64,000 nucleotides of DNA from Theocolax elegans (Eukaryota > Arthropoda > Insecta > Hymenoptera > Cerocephalidae): contig CM047431.1 in assembly GCA_026168455.1 (NCBI GenBank), positions 61,772,910 through 61,836,909 on the forward strand, in the 5' to 3' direction. The first letter of the stretch is position 1. Each line of letters opens with the position of its first letter. Positions 46,792 through 60,225 of this stretch are shown here, one piece after another. The position numbers were made by a program, and so were the translations under genes. The notes below the pieces were generated by a model. That model saw nothing but the letters and a program-made list of their open reading frames with translations. It was not told the DNA's origin and did no database searches.

Positions 46792-49700
46792 TCAAACACT
46801 AGTAAAAGTCGGCTGTAGCCTGGAAACCGACTCACTTTCCGAGCTGCTGCTGGTATTACTGGTAGCTCCGCAACTGCTACCGGTTCCAGTGCTACCGATC
46901 GATCGGTTCACATCCTGCAACTGAGCGTGCTCGTAACTCCTGCGTTTCCTCCTCGGAGTGATGGGATTTTGAACAACGATTTCTCTCAATTCGTCTCGAT
47001 CACGAAGATTCCTGGATCCCCTCAACGAATTCAACCGTTCCTTGCTACCGGTGTGTCGTCTGACCATCGCCGATTTTTCGAATTTCTCGGTTGGAAAGGA
47101 GTGCCTCAAGCTATTGTGACTCCCCGAACCTTCCAAGGCCAAAAGTAGGTATCGACGTTGCAGATCTTGGCAGGATCTGACGTTCCGTCTGGAAGACGTG
47201 CCGTACTTGTTCCTAGCGAGTAAAGCGACGTCTTCGTCGTCAAGTTCGACAGCTCGTGTCGATCGGTTGTAAGGTGGTGGACCAGCGTAATCCGAGTAGC
47301 AGGTGCTATCGCGTTGCGGACACTTGACCGGTTGTCGAACCTCTTCGAGACTAAGTTTATGGTGAGGAATGATGATGATGATGCTGATGTCGGATCAGGC
47401 AATTCGGATGAAATCGTTGGTAGTTCTCCTGCGATAGCTCGTCGTCTACTAGGAAACCTAAAAGTATTACAAATTATATATCTTTTTCTTATTTCAAATA
47501 CCGACCCGCGTGACTGACTGTTAAGTGGTTGTACCTTTGGTATCACCGATTACCCATTATTTGTTTACAATGATAAATCATCGCGAATTTTAAATCCTCC
47601 AAATATATTTTAACCAATATCGTGCATTAGCATGCCTGGTAGAAAGTTTATGAATTTATAACTATAATACTGGCAACTTTCTACTAGGGTTTTTTTTGTT
47701 CTTTTTTACGAATCGTTTGTTATACTTTGATGCACCGAAAATTATAAAATTATAATTACATGTATATCCAAGACCACATTGTTCTAGGCATAACCATTGT
47801 TAAAAAGCGTAAATAATTAATCTTTATAATCAGGCAGTCAACGATCCACAACTATTCAATTTTCTGACAATTACACAATGAGCATGTCCAAAAAAGTGAC
47901 GAATGGATATATAAAGCGGAGCTACGAGTTGTTTACTCGTCAAGGCTTTGGTCGATCGGTGGTATGTCGATGTGCATCCTGGTTTGTTGTTGTTGTTGGT
48001 GTTGCTGCTGGTGCTGCTGATGTTGTTGTTGTTGACCGGTCGATTGGAACGGTGTCAGTACGAGTCCAGGGCCATCCGCCAAACCTCCGCTCGGTATTTT
48101 ACGCAGCAACCCAACCCCATCTGCGATTATATACCAGCACCGAAACGATATCACACCACACCACCAAAAGCTACCGATGTACTTTGTTACCGATAGATTC
48201 TTTTTTTTTCTTTCATCAAAGAATAAAACTTTACGCACAAGAAATATATCCAGAAACGGATTATTACCAAGCTTTAGGATATGATTTCTATTATAAAAAT
48301 ATGAAGAAAGCCGAAGTTATAGACGCTAATTTATAAGCAAAGATTGGAAAATTTCGCTAAAAATATCTTTGAAAGAATTAGAGATATGTTCTTAAAGTCC
48401 AGAAGAAAATGCCAAGATCAAGTAGATTGAATTTAAAAAGAAGTACAAGTATCTAGATTTAGTCAAAAGATATGGAAGAAAAATGAATAACAAATTATGT
48501 TGGCATAAAAAATCAATCACCATTTTTAATTCAAAATTGTCATAAAAAATACTGTTAAGTTCTTATTTCTTTTGACCAAATCAAAATATTTGAACATCTT
48601 TTGTTTAGATCCAATCTACGTAATCTCAGTTTTCTGGATTTCTGGACTTGTAAGTTTAAGAGCATATCTTTCTTTGTTTGCAAAGTTAAAGATATTTTCC
48701 CTGGTAAATCATATTCCATTAATTTTTCTAAAGTTCTGTTCTAGATGCATAGTCAAAAATTGATCTTTATCGAGATCGCATTTTTATGAATTATTAAGCT
48801 CCTATTTCTCCCACTTAAATTTTGATCAATTTATTAATATAATGAAAAATCTAATAAAGCAGCGTTTATCTTCGTAAATACTGGGAATACAACAGAAATT
48901 AGTTGTAAATCAGACGAAAACGTTAAAAACCCATCCGAAACTATAGGAATTTTGAAGTTTACTCTTTCCGGAAAGCTGGAAAGAATATTTAAATATTTTG
49001 AGGTTATGGTCATTCTATTAAATGCTAGTAAAATGGGAGAAAAGCGTTTCATCACAAGGTATTTACTACCAATTTTTAATTCCTAGTTCTTAGTTTTAAA
49101 TTTCTACTAGGGTTTTTTTTGTTCTTTTTTACGAATCGTTTGTTATACTTTGATGCACCGAAAATTATAAAATTATAATTACATGTATATCCAAGACCAC
49201 ATTGTTCTAGGCATAACCATTGTTAAAAAGCGTAAATAATTAATCTTTATAATCAGGCAGTCAACGATCCACAACTATTCAATTTTCTGACAATTACACA
49301 ATGAGCATGTCCAAAAAAGTGACGAATGGATATATAAAGCGGAGCTACGAGTTGTTTACTCGTCAAGGCTTTGGTCGATCGGTGGTATGTCGATGTGCAT
49401 CCTGGTTTGTTGTTGTTGGTGTTGCTGCTGGTGCTGCTGATGTTGTTGTTGTTGACCGGTCGATTGGAACGGTGTCAGTACGAGTCCAGGGCCATCCGCC
49501 AAACCTCCGCTCGGTATTTTACGCAGCAACCCAACCCCATCTGCGATTATATACCAGCACCGAAACGATATCACACCACACCACCAAAAGCTACCGATGT
49601 ACTTTGTTACCGATAGATTCTTTTTTTTTCTTTCATCAAAGAATAAAACTTTACGCACAAGAAATATATCCAGAAACGGATTATTACCAAGCTTTAGGAT

Positions 49701-52700
49701 ATGATTTCTATTATAAAAATATGAAGAAAGCCGAAGTTATAGACGCTAATTTATAAGCAAAGATTGGAAAATTTCGCTAAAAATATCTTTGAAAGAATTA
49801 GAGATATGTTCTTAAAGTCCAGAAGAAAATGCCAAGATCAAGTAGATTGAATTTAAAAAGAAGTACAAGTATCTAGATTTAGTCAAAAGATATGGAAGAA
49901 AGATGAATAGCAAATTATGTTGGCATAAAAAATCAATCACCATTTTTAATTCAAAATTGTCATAAAAAATATTGTTAAGTTCTTATTTCTTTTGACCAAA
50001 TCAAAATATTTGAACATCTTTTGTTTAGATCCAATCTACTTAATCTCAGTTTTCTGGATTTCTGGACTTGTAAGTTTAAGAGCATATCTTTCTTTGTTTG
50101 CAAAGTTAAAGATATTTTTATAGCATTTGTTTAGATCCAATCTACTTAATCTCAGTTTTCTGGATTTCTGGACTTGTAAGTTTAAGAGCATATCTTTCTT
50201 TGTTTGCAAAGTTAAAGATATTTTTATAGCTCCAGGTTTCTTTATATATTTTTATAGCAGAAATCACATCCCAAATTTTGCTAAAGTTCCGCTTCTCAGG
50301 GATATGACACTGTCCTTGTCAAAAAATTGTAAAATACTATTACAATTCTGAGAGAATCAAGCCAGATTTTTTATTTCTAATCAAATTAAATGTCAAGCGT
50401 GAAGGTGCTCCTCGCAACTACAGCGTTTCCTAGTCTGACAAAAATTTTCTGTACTTATAACATTTAATTTATTTATAACAATCACATCAATGGAAACTAT
50501 GTTTTCAATTAAATTTATTTCTGAATAATATGGAAAATTGAAGTTGTATTTTGTATAGAAACAAATGGATACTGTAGTGGACAGTCGTATTAAAAAGTAC
50601 TATTATTAAAGAGGTGGCATACCCGGTGGGTAACCGAACAAAAAAGATAATAATTACTTTTATTTTCAAACATAATCTAATTTTATGATTAAGTATAAAT
50701 CTTTATAAGATTTTACAAGTGTAAAAAATTTTCTTTAATCTGACTGCCGTAAACAAGATAAATATATTATAAAGCATGTTTTTGTTACACTTATATAGAG
50801 AGCACTGTATAGTTGCGAGGAGGACTCTGAAAAAGTGCACATCGAGATTACAAACCCTATCAAAAAAGTTCAGGAGGAATTTCACTTGATTTTTTCGGAC
50901 TTTTGGAAAAATACTTTATTCTTTATGATAGTCTTTTTTGACTGCAGAAAAAAAGTTTATAATAATTTACATATGCGATTCCACGTGCAATTTCATGTTT
51001 GATTCCACATGTTAGTTTTCATCAATTTGTATATATAGTCCAAAAGGACTATATTTCAGAATAAAGTATTTCTTCAAAAGTCCGAAAAACCACATGTAGC
51101 TCCTCATTTACTTTTTTAACAGGGAATATAACCTTAATTTTCCTTTACAAATGAAAAATCACTTAATTCGAACAATAATTCTAGAATTCTTTAAAACTAA
51201 AATTTTTACTCAAAAAATGTACTGATCAATTTTGTCGTTACGATCCGTGAGACTACTTAATAATTATATTTTAACGGTGTTTAATTAAAGATGATTAATA
51301 AACAAGATAATTTACTATCGGTAACTTAGTTTCACATTGGTTTCGATAAAAAAAAAGAATAAAGACAAAAGCACATACTGGTTTACTATATATACTAAAT
51401 ATTATTATACTAAGCGCCTAAAAGCAGTTTACTTAAATCCTATATGTATTATAACGAATATTTTACGAGTACTTAATAAGCTGAATGGCTATTAAAAGAA
51501 AAAAAAAGACGTATATACAAACAGACTGTATGTAAGACAGTAGGTTAAATTGCGTAATAAACACTTGGAAATATCGTTTATATCATTTTATCGATTATGC
51601 GATCGTTATCGATTATCGATCACCGATAACAGAACTTTTACGCACTCGTTGCGGAATTTAATTTGCAAATTTATCGGTAATCGGCTGTCGATTCGTCGCA
51701 ATTAATTAATCCGCGTAATTTTGTTATTTTTTTTTTCTCTTTAAGAAGAATTTTTATTTTACATTATACAAGTCGTGCGCATCCGATTATATAAATATGA
51801 TTCGACACGGAAACGTTTGTTAAACGCGTTGAAATATTTATGGTAAAACATATTATTAAAAATAATTGGAAAAAAAAGGAAAGAAAACGCACGTTATCTG
51901 GCGTTGTAGTTGCGTCTACCCAAGCATATTATCCTGGATTTGTTTACATAGAAGTAGCATCTATCAAAGTGAAGATAAAAAATTCGCTTGATAATTTACT
52001 TCTGATCTAACACGTAGAGCACGTGTAATTCTTGTAAAAATATAGTGTTACGATAACGAGCGATTTTTCGAACTGTCGCGTATATAAATATTCAGCGTAT
52101 TTTGAAGCTGTACTTGATTTGCTGAACGCCAATTGATTTATTATTTCAATGATTCGCAACTTTGGTGCGATGGATACCGCTATGAAAAATCCAGGGTAGT
52201 TCGCATGCGGTTAAAAGTGAAAAGCGTTCGATTAAACGAATCTATCTGGAATGTACGAAGGGTAAGGTACTATTTGCGAAAAGTTTCGTGAAATACATAA
52301 GATATCGATGGCCGTACCTGGGGAAGTTTGGTGTCTAATCTCATCTTGAAGTCTGTAGAATTCGGCCAACTCTCGACCGGAGCACAAAGGAGTATCGACC
52401 TGAAGAGTGCTGTTGAAAAGGGAGTAGTCGACTTCGTAGCCTTGCCGTTCCTTCGAGTAGCTGACTATCGGCTCGAATCTGTGACCCCAGAGGACCTCTT
52501 GGGGCAAATACGAGGATCGAGCTTGGGTAGTTTGACCGGTCGACTCGATCGTCCCTTCGAGTATCACGACTATCTCGAATCTCTCGGTGAGCATGTCTTC
52601 GGCGGACATGTTGTAGAACGGAGATTCGGCGTTGATTCGGTGAACGACGGTGCACGGCCAAATGAAGAAGAGATTCTCCTCTTGACCGTCAGCTCCAACG

Positions 52701-55700
52701 GTGAGCTCCTGTTGATTGTGAGGCATGATCTCACCTTCCTTCGTCGTTCTCGATCGGAATCAGCTGGGCTCTCACGGTCGCTCCGATAATGTGACTTTTC
52801 CGCATGTCGCCCACTCGGAACATCAAGCACAGCTCGCCGTCCCTTTGGCATATCACGGCGTTCCGCGAGAATAGAAGAGTCTGAGTCCGTTGCTTCGGTC
52901 TCGACATTTTTGCGAAGACTATTCCCACCATGAACGCCTGAATCATCACCCCGGAGATGCTTTGGATGCACATGACGAAGATGGCCTCGGGACACTCCTC
53001 GGTCGTCGCTCGGCCACCGTAACCGATCGTGTGCTGCGTCTCGATCGAGAACAAGAAACAGCTCGTGAACCCGTGGAGCTCGTTCACGCAAGGACGCCAT
53101 CCTGGATCGGCGAGATGCCGCGAGTCGAAGTCACCGTGGGTGAACGCGATCAACCACCAGATCCCTGCGAACACCAACCAGGATAGGAGGAAGCTCAGGG
53201 CGAAGCACAAGAGAGTCCACCGCCATTGAGTGTCGACCAGGGTCGTGAAGATGTCTTGGAGGAATCTCAGCGATCTTCGAGATATTCGGGATTGAAGGAC
53301 GTTGCATTCCCCACTTTTCAGGACCGCGCGACGACGCAGCTTTCTCGTTGGTCCCGCTCGAAATCTGCTCCTACGGACATCAGACGGTTACCAATATTTT
53401 CTGGTGTTTCACAAATACTACGGATTTTCGATCGGGTGATTGCGCGATTTACGATTCTTTGATACAAGAATGTTACATTATCTTGAATAAAAAATTAAAA
53501 AAATAAATATTATTTTACTCTTTAGCAAAGGTGGAACGTACTATACAAGCTGTAGAAACAATTTTGCTACGTGTACTCTGGCAATAGTGGTATTCAAAAT
53601 TTTTTCTTTCTCTGATTTTTTCGAAATAATGGTTTTTGTACATCATTCTTATACAAACGATATGAATATATACGAAGGAATTTTACAAATTAATTTTATA
53701 GAACAAATAGTACTTAGCCAAAAAACATTTGTACAAATTTTTGGGAACATATTTTGGGTTGTTCATAAAACGTCCATAATACAATGATTCGAAAAATTCT
53801 GTTTATGTGATTATTTAAAAGCTGTGACAATAAAATAATTGACTTTAAAAATAATAGAATAAAAGGATCCGCTTTTATTTTTTTAAAAAACAAAAAATAA
53901 CATGATTATTGAAATTTTTGTGTAAAATAAATACAATTTTTTGAAGAGCAACCTCAAAAATGTCCTAACAATCATTTTTAAAGGAAATATATCACCTACA
54001 TTTTCTATTTTACTTACAGGATGAATGCAAAATGTTTTTCGATAAAAATTGTGGCGCAAGTAAATTTGACAATCTGATTTTCTAATCTAATTTCGGAATT
54101 TATTCAGAATATTTGGGTAACTTTTATTAAATTGTTTTCTCCACATATAGCAATTTGATGAATGAAATATTTCCGTAAATAATGCTGTTACAACATATGT
54201 GATTCTTAACGATTTATGAATAAGCACTTTCGAGTTATACGTTCCGTGATACTTTAACAAAAAATTGGCTATAATATATCGTGAGTACTACAGGGAGGTT
54301 TCTACCAGGGTATATTATGCATTTCCTACCAAATTAGAAAACTTAGATAAATACGTTGTATACGTACACGTTAAAATTGTATAATATATAATTTTAGCTT
54401 ATCGATTATATTTTAGTTTAACGATTTATTGAATTTTTTATTATCAACGAGTGATTCGAAAATGAATACACAAAAAACGCAACGTTTAATAATATCAATA
54501 AAAAAATCAATAGACTTTAAAAAATCTATTTATCGTATATATATGATATAGTATATATAACAAAAAATTCTTAACCGAGTCTCAACAAAATTTTATTTGT
54601 CATACACGATTTTGTACCAAAAACCGAACTGAAACGTACATTTCAGAAGGGATCGGATATTAAATTTAAATAAGTAGTTAACGTTAAGTATATAACACAC
54701 CCCCCGTTAATTATAAAAATCGATTTTTCATCTAAGCGAAATTTTTGTTAAATATATACCAATGTGATTCCTTTAAAATCAAGAGTAATCTGCTTTATTA
54801 TAGGATATTGATCTTTATTCATTGTTTACAAAAAAACAATCCCGCTCGATTGTAGAAGAATCTCTTTAAAGCAAGCACATTTTCTTTTTTAAGCATATTT
54901 AAGAATACTTCTGCTTAGAACAAAAATCGATTTTTTTTTCAGCATGTAAACGACAAATTAAACACGGAAAGAATTCGTTCGTTACGTCTGAAAGTGCGAG
55001 TCGTTCATCTAATAAATAAATAAAGATCGACAAGTATACATACTCACTGTGTTGTCCACCTGTGAGCAAACGACGAAAAGGCCACGTGCATCACATTAGA
55101 TGCGTACACAAAAAAATAATAAATAGTCCACTTGTGCAATGATAATATCGGAAAAATGAAAAAAAAAAAAAAAAATTACCGTATATTTTTCTGTAATGAT
55201 TATAAAAATGAACAAAGAGAAAGAATAATAATCGTCTTGAACGAGAGAAGAGTTTTCAAGGTTTGATTAGCACACATAGTTTGATAAAGATGTATCCATG
55301 TATTTACTCAGCCTGACGACACGAGTAATCTATCAAATTTTAATTGCAATTCGTAATTTCACGATTAACAAATGCAATTTATATATATACCTATAATCAA
55401 TTCATACGTTTTAAATTTTTCTCAAAAAAGGATATTCAGTTGTTTTATATTTTTCCTTCCGGTGTATGATAATGGTAATTAACAAACAAGAGAAAAAAGT
55501 AAACGAATCTACGCAGTCGCGAATGATAACCAAGACGAAGTGCGCGCGATACACGATAGGCGATCGTTCTTCTCAGTTTTTGTCAGATCGAGCATAACTC
55601 GGCGACACTTTTTATCTCGATCATTTGAGTACGAAACGCAAAGACTCGACGCACTTTTTAAACAATCGAGGTTTTTACCCAATCTCGACGGGATCGGATA

Positions 55701-56513
55701 ATTCGTTACGTTTACTTTTTCGTTTCCGCGAGCGTCAAAATTTTTGATGACATCTCGGTAATGCTAGACTTTATTGGTTTCTCTTCGCGTCTAACATTAC
55801 GGAACGAGAGAATGCGAATTTCGTATACGGTAAAATATGAAAATGGTATAGATCGTTTTAGTTGTAGAGTAGATGTAACGCGTTAGAATTCGATGATAAT
55901 ATTGTGGAAAATTTTTCGGTGGATAATTGCGAATATGTATGTAGCTGTATAAGAAAAATCTTCTGATGAACGATATTTCATATAGTAATTTAAAATTGTT
56001 GATAAAAAAAGAAACCGCGAAAAAAGTAAATATGATTCACGTGTAACGATTATCTGTATATCTCATGAGAATTGTCAAGACCCACATTACGTTACGACCT
56101 TCCCTTAGTTTGTGTATATATATACGTATAATATTTAATTGTCATTAAATGGATTACATTTTATATTACACCTCGATAAGAAATAATTTTTCTCGTGCAC
56201 ACTCGTGATTCATCATTATTCTTTCTTTTCTTCCGATTGTCATGCGCGTGATATTTAAATTACAATTTGGCAAATATAAAGTGAACGAATAAACGTTTGA
56301 AAAAAAGTGAATTAAATGAAATAGATGTAATCTTATACAGGCGAGGAGGAGGAGGAGGTGCACCAGTACGTACTGAAAATACCTGCTTTTGAAAGAAAGG
56401 GCAGGACTCTTGGGTGGTTGGAGAACGATCGGTGCTCTCCAAGCTGGTAGCAACGTTTGTTGATCACCGCAATCGGGTGAAGATCCCGGACGTCTCGGCG
56501 ATCCTTCGTCCAT
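46792..56513 (-). CDS. Inward-rectifier potassium channel (Kir) with long C-terminal tail
   Basis: Exons: 56513-56383 (ATG), 53370-52318, a tail exon present twice (49540-49360 or 48120-47937) and 47383-46792 (TGA). Phases 2, 1, 2 agree, giving about 652 residues, longer than the usual 400-500. Plasma-membrane tetramer passing K+ inward. Residues 55-95 match the Kir N-terminal sheet (SGECNVLQS, QDIFTTLVDTQWRW). TM1 is about 97-120, filter TIGYG 158-162, with the conserved Cys pair at 138 and 170. TM2 is about 175-198, with the PIP2-binding KMSRPKQR at its end. The rectification-controller site in TM2 is Gln188, where strong rectifiers have Asp. The cytoplasmic fold shows FFIWPCTVVHRI and GHRFEPIVSY. 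One base too many near 52735 breaks the frame (GAAGGAAGGTGAG); the exon length fits the phases only with one base fewer. The tail has poly-Gln, a GPPPY motif and RRKRR. The tail exons' link to the core is by phase only. Confidence 0.8.
47684..50126. repeat. ~1.42 kb tandem duplication spanning a channel tail exon
   Basis: Unit 1 (47684-49106) and unit 2 (from 49107) both begin CTACTAGGGTTTTTTTTGTTC and are nearly identical over about 1 kb, offset 1,423 bp. They share the poly-Gln exon, then diverge after about 50115. Differences are few (one CAA codon, scattered substitutions), so the event is recent. Confidence 0.9.
49360..49540 (-). other. Second copy of the poly-Gln tail exon
   Basis: 181 bp, against 184 bp for the copy at 48120-47937; the difference is one Gln codon (four instead of five before TRMHID). 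Both copies keep the acceptor (ATAATCGCAG) and the donor (GTAAAC). Entry is phase 1 and exit phase 2 in both, so using both in one transcript would shift the frame and hit a stop within about eight codons. Confidence 0.75.
50021..50232. repeat. 106 bp tandem duplication
   Basis: TTGTTTAGATCCAATCTACT starts at 50021 and again at 50127, followed by the same sequence to AAGATATTTTTATAGC. It sits at the end of the larger duplication. Confidence 0.8.
50406..50827. mobile_element. Inverted-repeat element with a family B fragment inside
   Basis: GCTCCTCGCAACTACAG at 50408 is mirrored by CTGTATAGTTGCGAGGAG ending near 50825. At 50606, TTAAAGAGGTGGCATACCCG and GTAACCGAACAAAAAAGATA match one arm of family B. 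In the Kir intron. Confidence 0.5.
50850..51125. mobile_element. Foldback element (~275 bp)
   Basis: CCCTATCAAAAAAGTTCAGG at the left is mirrored by a copy ending TTTTTTAACAGGG at the right; TTTTTCGGACTTTTG and AATACTTTATTCT also mirror. The centre is the palindrome AGTCCAAAAGGACT. Confidence 0.75.
51126..52317. other. Kir intron, right part
   Basis: AT-rich, no repeat family or exon recognised. A short run downstream of the donor (IDILCISRNFSQIV...) is an intron read-through frame. Confidence 0.5.
53371..56382. other. Kir intron 1
   Basis: About 3 kb of AT-rich DNA with a few A/T homopolymer runs (for example about 55159-55176). No exon with splice support seen. Confidence 0.5.
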
Positions 56514-56740
56514 CGTTCGAATCGATCGCGTTTCGAGGGTTCCACCCGGTCTTATACCGGTGATCGGTTAGCGCCTTTACGCCCAAGTTTACTCGCGTGG
56601 TTCGCGCTCTCCAAGGTTTACACGGCTCACTGACGACGCTATACCTACGCATTGTGTACCGAGTATCGCGCTCTCGCGCGCGCTTATCGCCTCCTGCGAG
56701 CTTTCGGTTTAGGAGGAGGTAAAACCCGAGGTGTAAACAT

Positions 56741-56790
<50 letters not shown>
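56514..56790 (-). promoter_or_regulatory. Kir 5' untranslated region and promoter
   Basis: On the minus strand, 5' of the ATG at 56513, is a GC-rich stretch with an initiator-like CGTCAGTGAG near 56630 and, further upstream, a 45 bp CT/GA microsatellite (about 56742-56788). GAGA repeats near insect promoters fit GAGA-factor binding. No TATA box is clear. Confidence 0.4.
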
Positions 56791-59541
56791 GATACCTCGC
56801 GAGCAACAAATTTGAGTATCGTTTTCGTTTTCGAACCTCCTGGATGCACTTTCGAAGGTAAGTTTCTTGGTCCAACATTTTTAATTAGTTCCACGTTGTA
56901 TATCGGAGTGTAGAGACGGCGAATCTTAACTGTTACCTTTTTTATAAGATAAGTATAACTGTAATTGATGTACATGATACATATATCTTTCAGATTAATT
57001 ATATTTATAATTTTTGAATAAAAAATTTTTTTTTTAATTTTATTAAAAAAATCTAAAAAATTATTCTTACACTCAGAAAAATAATTTTTCTGAAAATATG
57101 TGTTTACTTTTCGCAAAATTAACAAAAAACTGCAATCCGATCTATGCTTCCTGTGTATTCGGTACACAATCGTCTGCCATGCTGTTATATTCCCAATACG
57201 TAAATAAAATTTAAAAACAGTATTACCAACACATTAAGTCATTAAGAGTCGTTGTCTCTAGCAATGTTTCTAATGATAAAATTACACCTATTCCAGGTGT
57301 TTTATTATTACCTACATATGACAACATCTCTGTAAATAATAAAAAACGAAGAACTGTGTAAAATTTGATGAAAGTACCAAAAAAATAGATCGCGAGTAAA
57401 AATTTATCGGTTAGATACGAAATTATAATATCTATGGGATGACAGTAATATAATATAGTATTATAATTAATGTATAAATCTTTGCTTTTCGCGATTGATG
57501 TATTATTATACGTTTGAGTTTAACTTTGTTGAAACAATATATATTTATCAATGTAATTAAAATATATATTTTTTTGCTCGTAAGAAATATTTTTATAAGG
57601 TTTGAAAGCTGTGCACGGTGTATAATAAAGGAAAACATTTATTTTTAGAAAAATCCTCGTAATTCGGGTATATTGTGTTACCTTTAAGCATTCAAAGATA
57701 TATTTGAGTTTTTTTTCTGGAGCAAACCCTCCGACAAGATTTTCCGAATGGTTTTTAGATTGTCCACTTAATATTTTAAACGCGTTTTTTTGGGGCAGAT
57801 CATGTATACGTAACCCTGTAACATGGATCGGCCGTATGGCGAACAACTAATTCGAAGCAACAAACAAGTTTTCTCAATGAAAAATAACAGTAACGCATAC
57901 ATATACGAAGGAGCGGAAGAAGAAGAAGAAAAAATTGTAAAATACGCAAACAACCAGTTGAGCGAGATAAACAAACTTTCCCGAATATTTATATAAAACT
58001 TACCGAGTCGCGGAAAAAACGATTTCCATTTTTATGGTAGTATAGTACCAGTAAATACACTCAAAGAGTATACAAAAAAGATTAATAAATTCAATCACAC
58101 GCGCGGATTATAATTTATAATTTGTTCGTCTGGACGACGATAATTGTCGATTCCCGTAATCTATATAGGGAACAACGCAAGGAGGTAACAAAAAAATTAA
58201 AAAAAAACGTAACTTGATTATAAATTTTTGTGCAATATGTGACGTACCTACAGTACCGCACAATAACTTTAGCCGTCTTTTGAACGAAATAACCAAAATT
58301 TTAAAGTTTTCTGCCTCGACTTACGGTAGCCGTAAAAAACTCACGGGTCTTCATTTTTTTAACATAACTAAAAAAATTATACGATAAAAAAAAGTTAAAA
58401 AAAAAATTTTTTCTTGTATAACTTTGTATACGGTTTCTCGGGTAAAAATGCAACAACAAAAACACAAAAAAAATCATTTTTATTAACAATGGATTTTATG
58501 TGTTTTTATAGGAGCTTTCGAATGACGTATGCAGAATTTAAATCTAATTACTCCCTTTAAAAATAAATCGCATTATAAATAGTGTTAGTGAAAAAAAAAT
58601 CTGAAATGACTCAGTTTTATAAAACACCAAAATTAAGGTATGCGATTCGCGTGGCACGAAAGATATTACAAAAATCTTAAAAATGAGCAGCCGCCGGATT
58701 TTTTCTCTTGCGTCTATCCGTAAGTCGAAATGCAATACTTTAAAGTTTTGGTGATTCGAACGGTGGCAAAATCTATTGATCGGTACCGTATAATACAGAA
58801 TATGTGTGTATATATGTATATAAAATCACGTCCCTACAGAACCGAAGCTCGACCAACGGATGTTGAGTATTTTGCCAGACGGAAACGAATGATTATCTCG
58901 ATACGGAGCCACCAGCTGAGCGCATTCACTATCCTAGATCGAACCGGAGAGTTTCCGTTACCCACGGTGATATATGTATATATATTATAATGCACATGGT
59001 TAATTAAAAATAATAACAAATAACCCAATAAATTAAAAGTTAATGTAACGACGACTTTATTTCATCGTAAGGTCTTACTTGTACGAGTGATATATTTATT
59101 TTGAAAGTTGAGCTTTTCTTCCCCCATACGAAGCTTTCATTTAAACCTTCGTGTATATGTGCACACATACACACGTATATACACGTCGATTAGTTAAAAA
59201 CGTCGAATGTAACATTAATATATACGAAACGCGTGTTTTATTAAATCGCTATCGATTGCGATACGCCTCATATTTTTCAACGATAATTCAAAAACAAATT
59301 GCTAGGAATAGGCGTGCGCGAGCTTATTAAACGTACATAATCGACGAGTCTATACAATGGACGATTGAAATTGATAAAAGTTAAGTTAACAAAATGATGA
59401 ATAATTAATGATAATTTGTTATTTATATATGATTAATTCGCTACGAGTGCAACAAAAAATAAAATTATTATCTTTATAGCTTGCGCAATAATTACAGATA
59501 TAAATACATCTTAAATTACACGTTTAACACTTCCTACTTTT

Positions 59542-59607
<66 letters not shown>

Positions 59608-60188
59608 CTATCTCTCTTTATAGAATGAAATACCAATTTATCGTAATCGATGTAGAAGTGAAAACGTACTTGACGATCACACATCTCGCACACTAGTAAT
59701 TGCAGTAATCTAACGTTTATCGAGTATACAACGTTGGAACCGTCGATCGCAACCGTCACAGTTTACGCGTTATATATATAAATTTCAATTATAGTATTCA
59801 TACGTTTCATTCTCACGAAATAAATACGCGATTATATCATTTTTTGTGTTGCAGATGAGATATGAAAAACGAAAAGAGAGAGAGAGAGAGAGAGAGAGAA
59901 GAGTGTATAGGTGGACCGAGATTTTAGCGAGGTTTCTACCTTTGCAAATAACGAACCAGCTGTCCCTCCTACGCCGTCGCTTCTTATTTGGAGGCCTCGT
60001 CCTTCTCATCTCTCTTCCCTTCGATTAATATCAATGTATCGACACGCGCGTCTGTCTCTCCGGTGTACAGAAAAACTTCGGTCTACAACGCACCGCTCAA
60101 CGATGATGGATGACTGCGAACCTCTGATACGGACCGATCGAATTTCATCGCACGCTTTCGAGGTGGGGAGATTATAAACGATGATGAT

Positions 60189-60225
<37 letters not shown>

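Noticed and set aside
52328..53186. Plus-strand frames of 98-153 codons
   Set aside because: Antisense shadows of the GC-rich Kir exon.
60105..60170. MMDDCEPLIRTD... as a first exon
   Set aside because: Weak donor (GTGGGG), no second exon found within the window, flanked by GA microsatellites.
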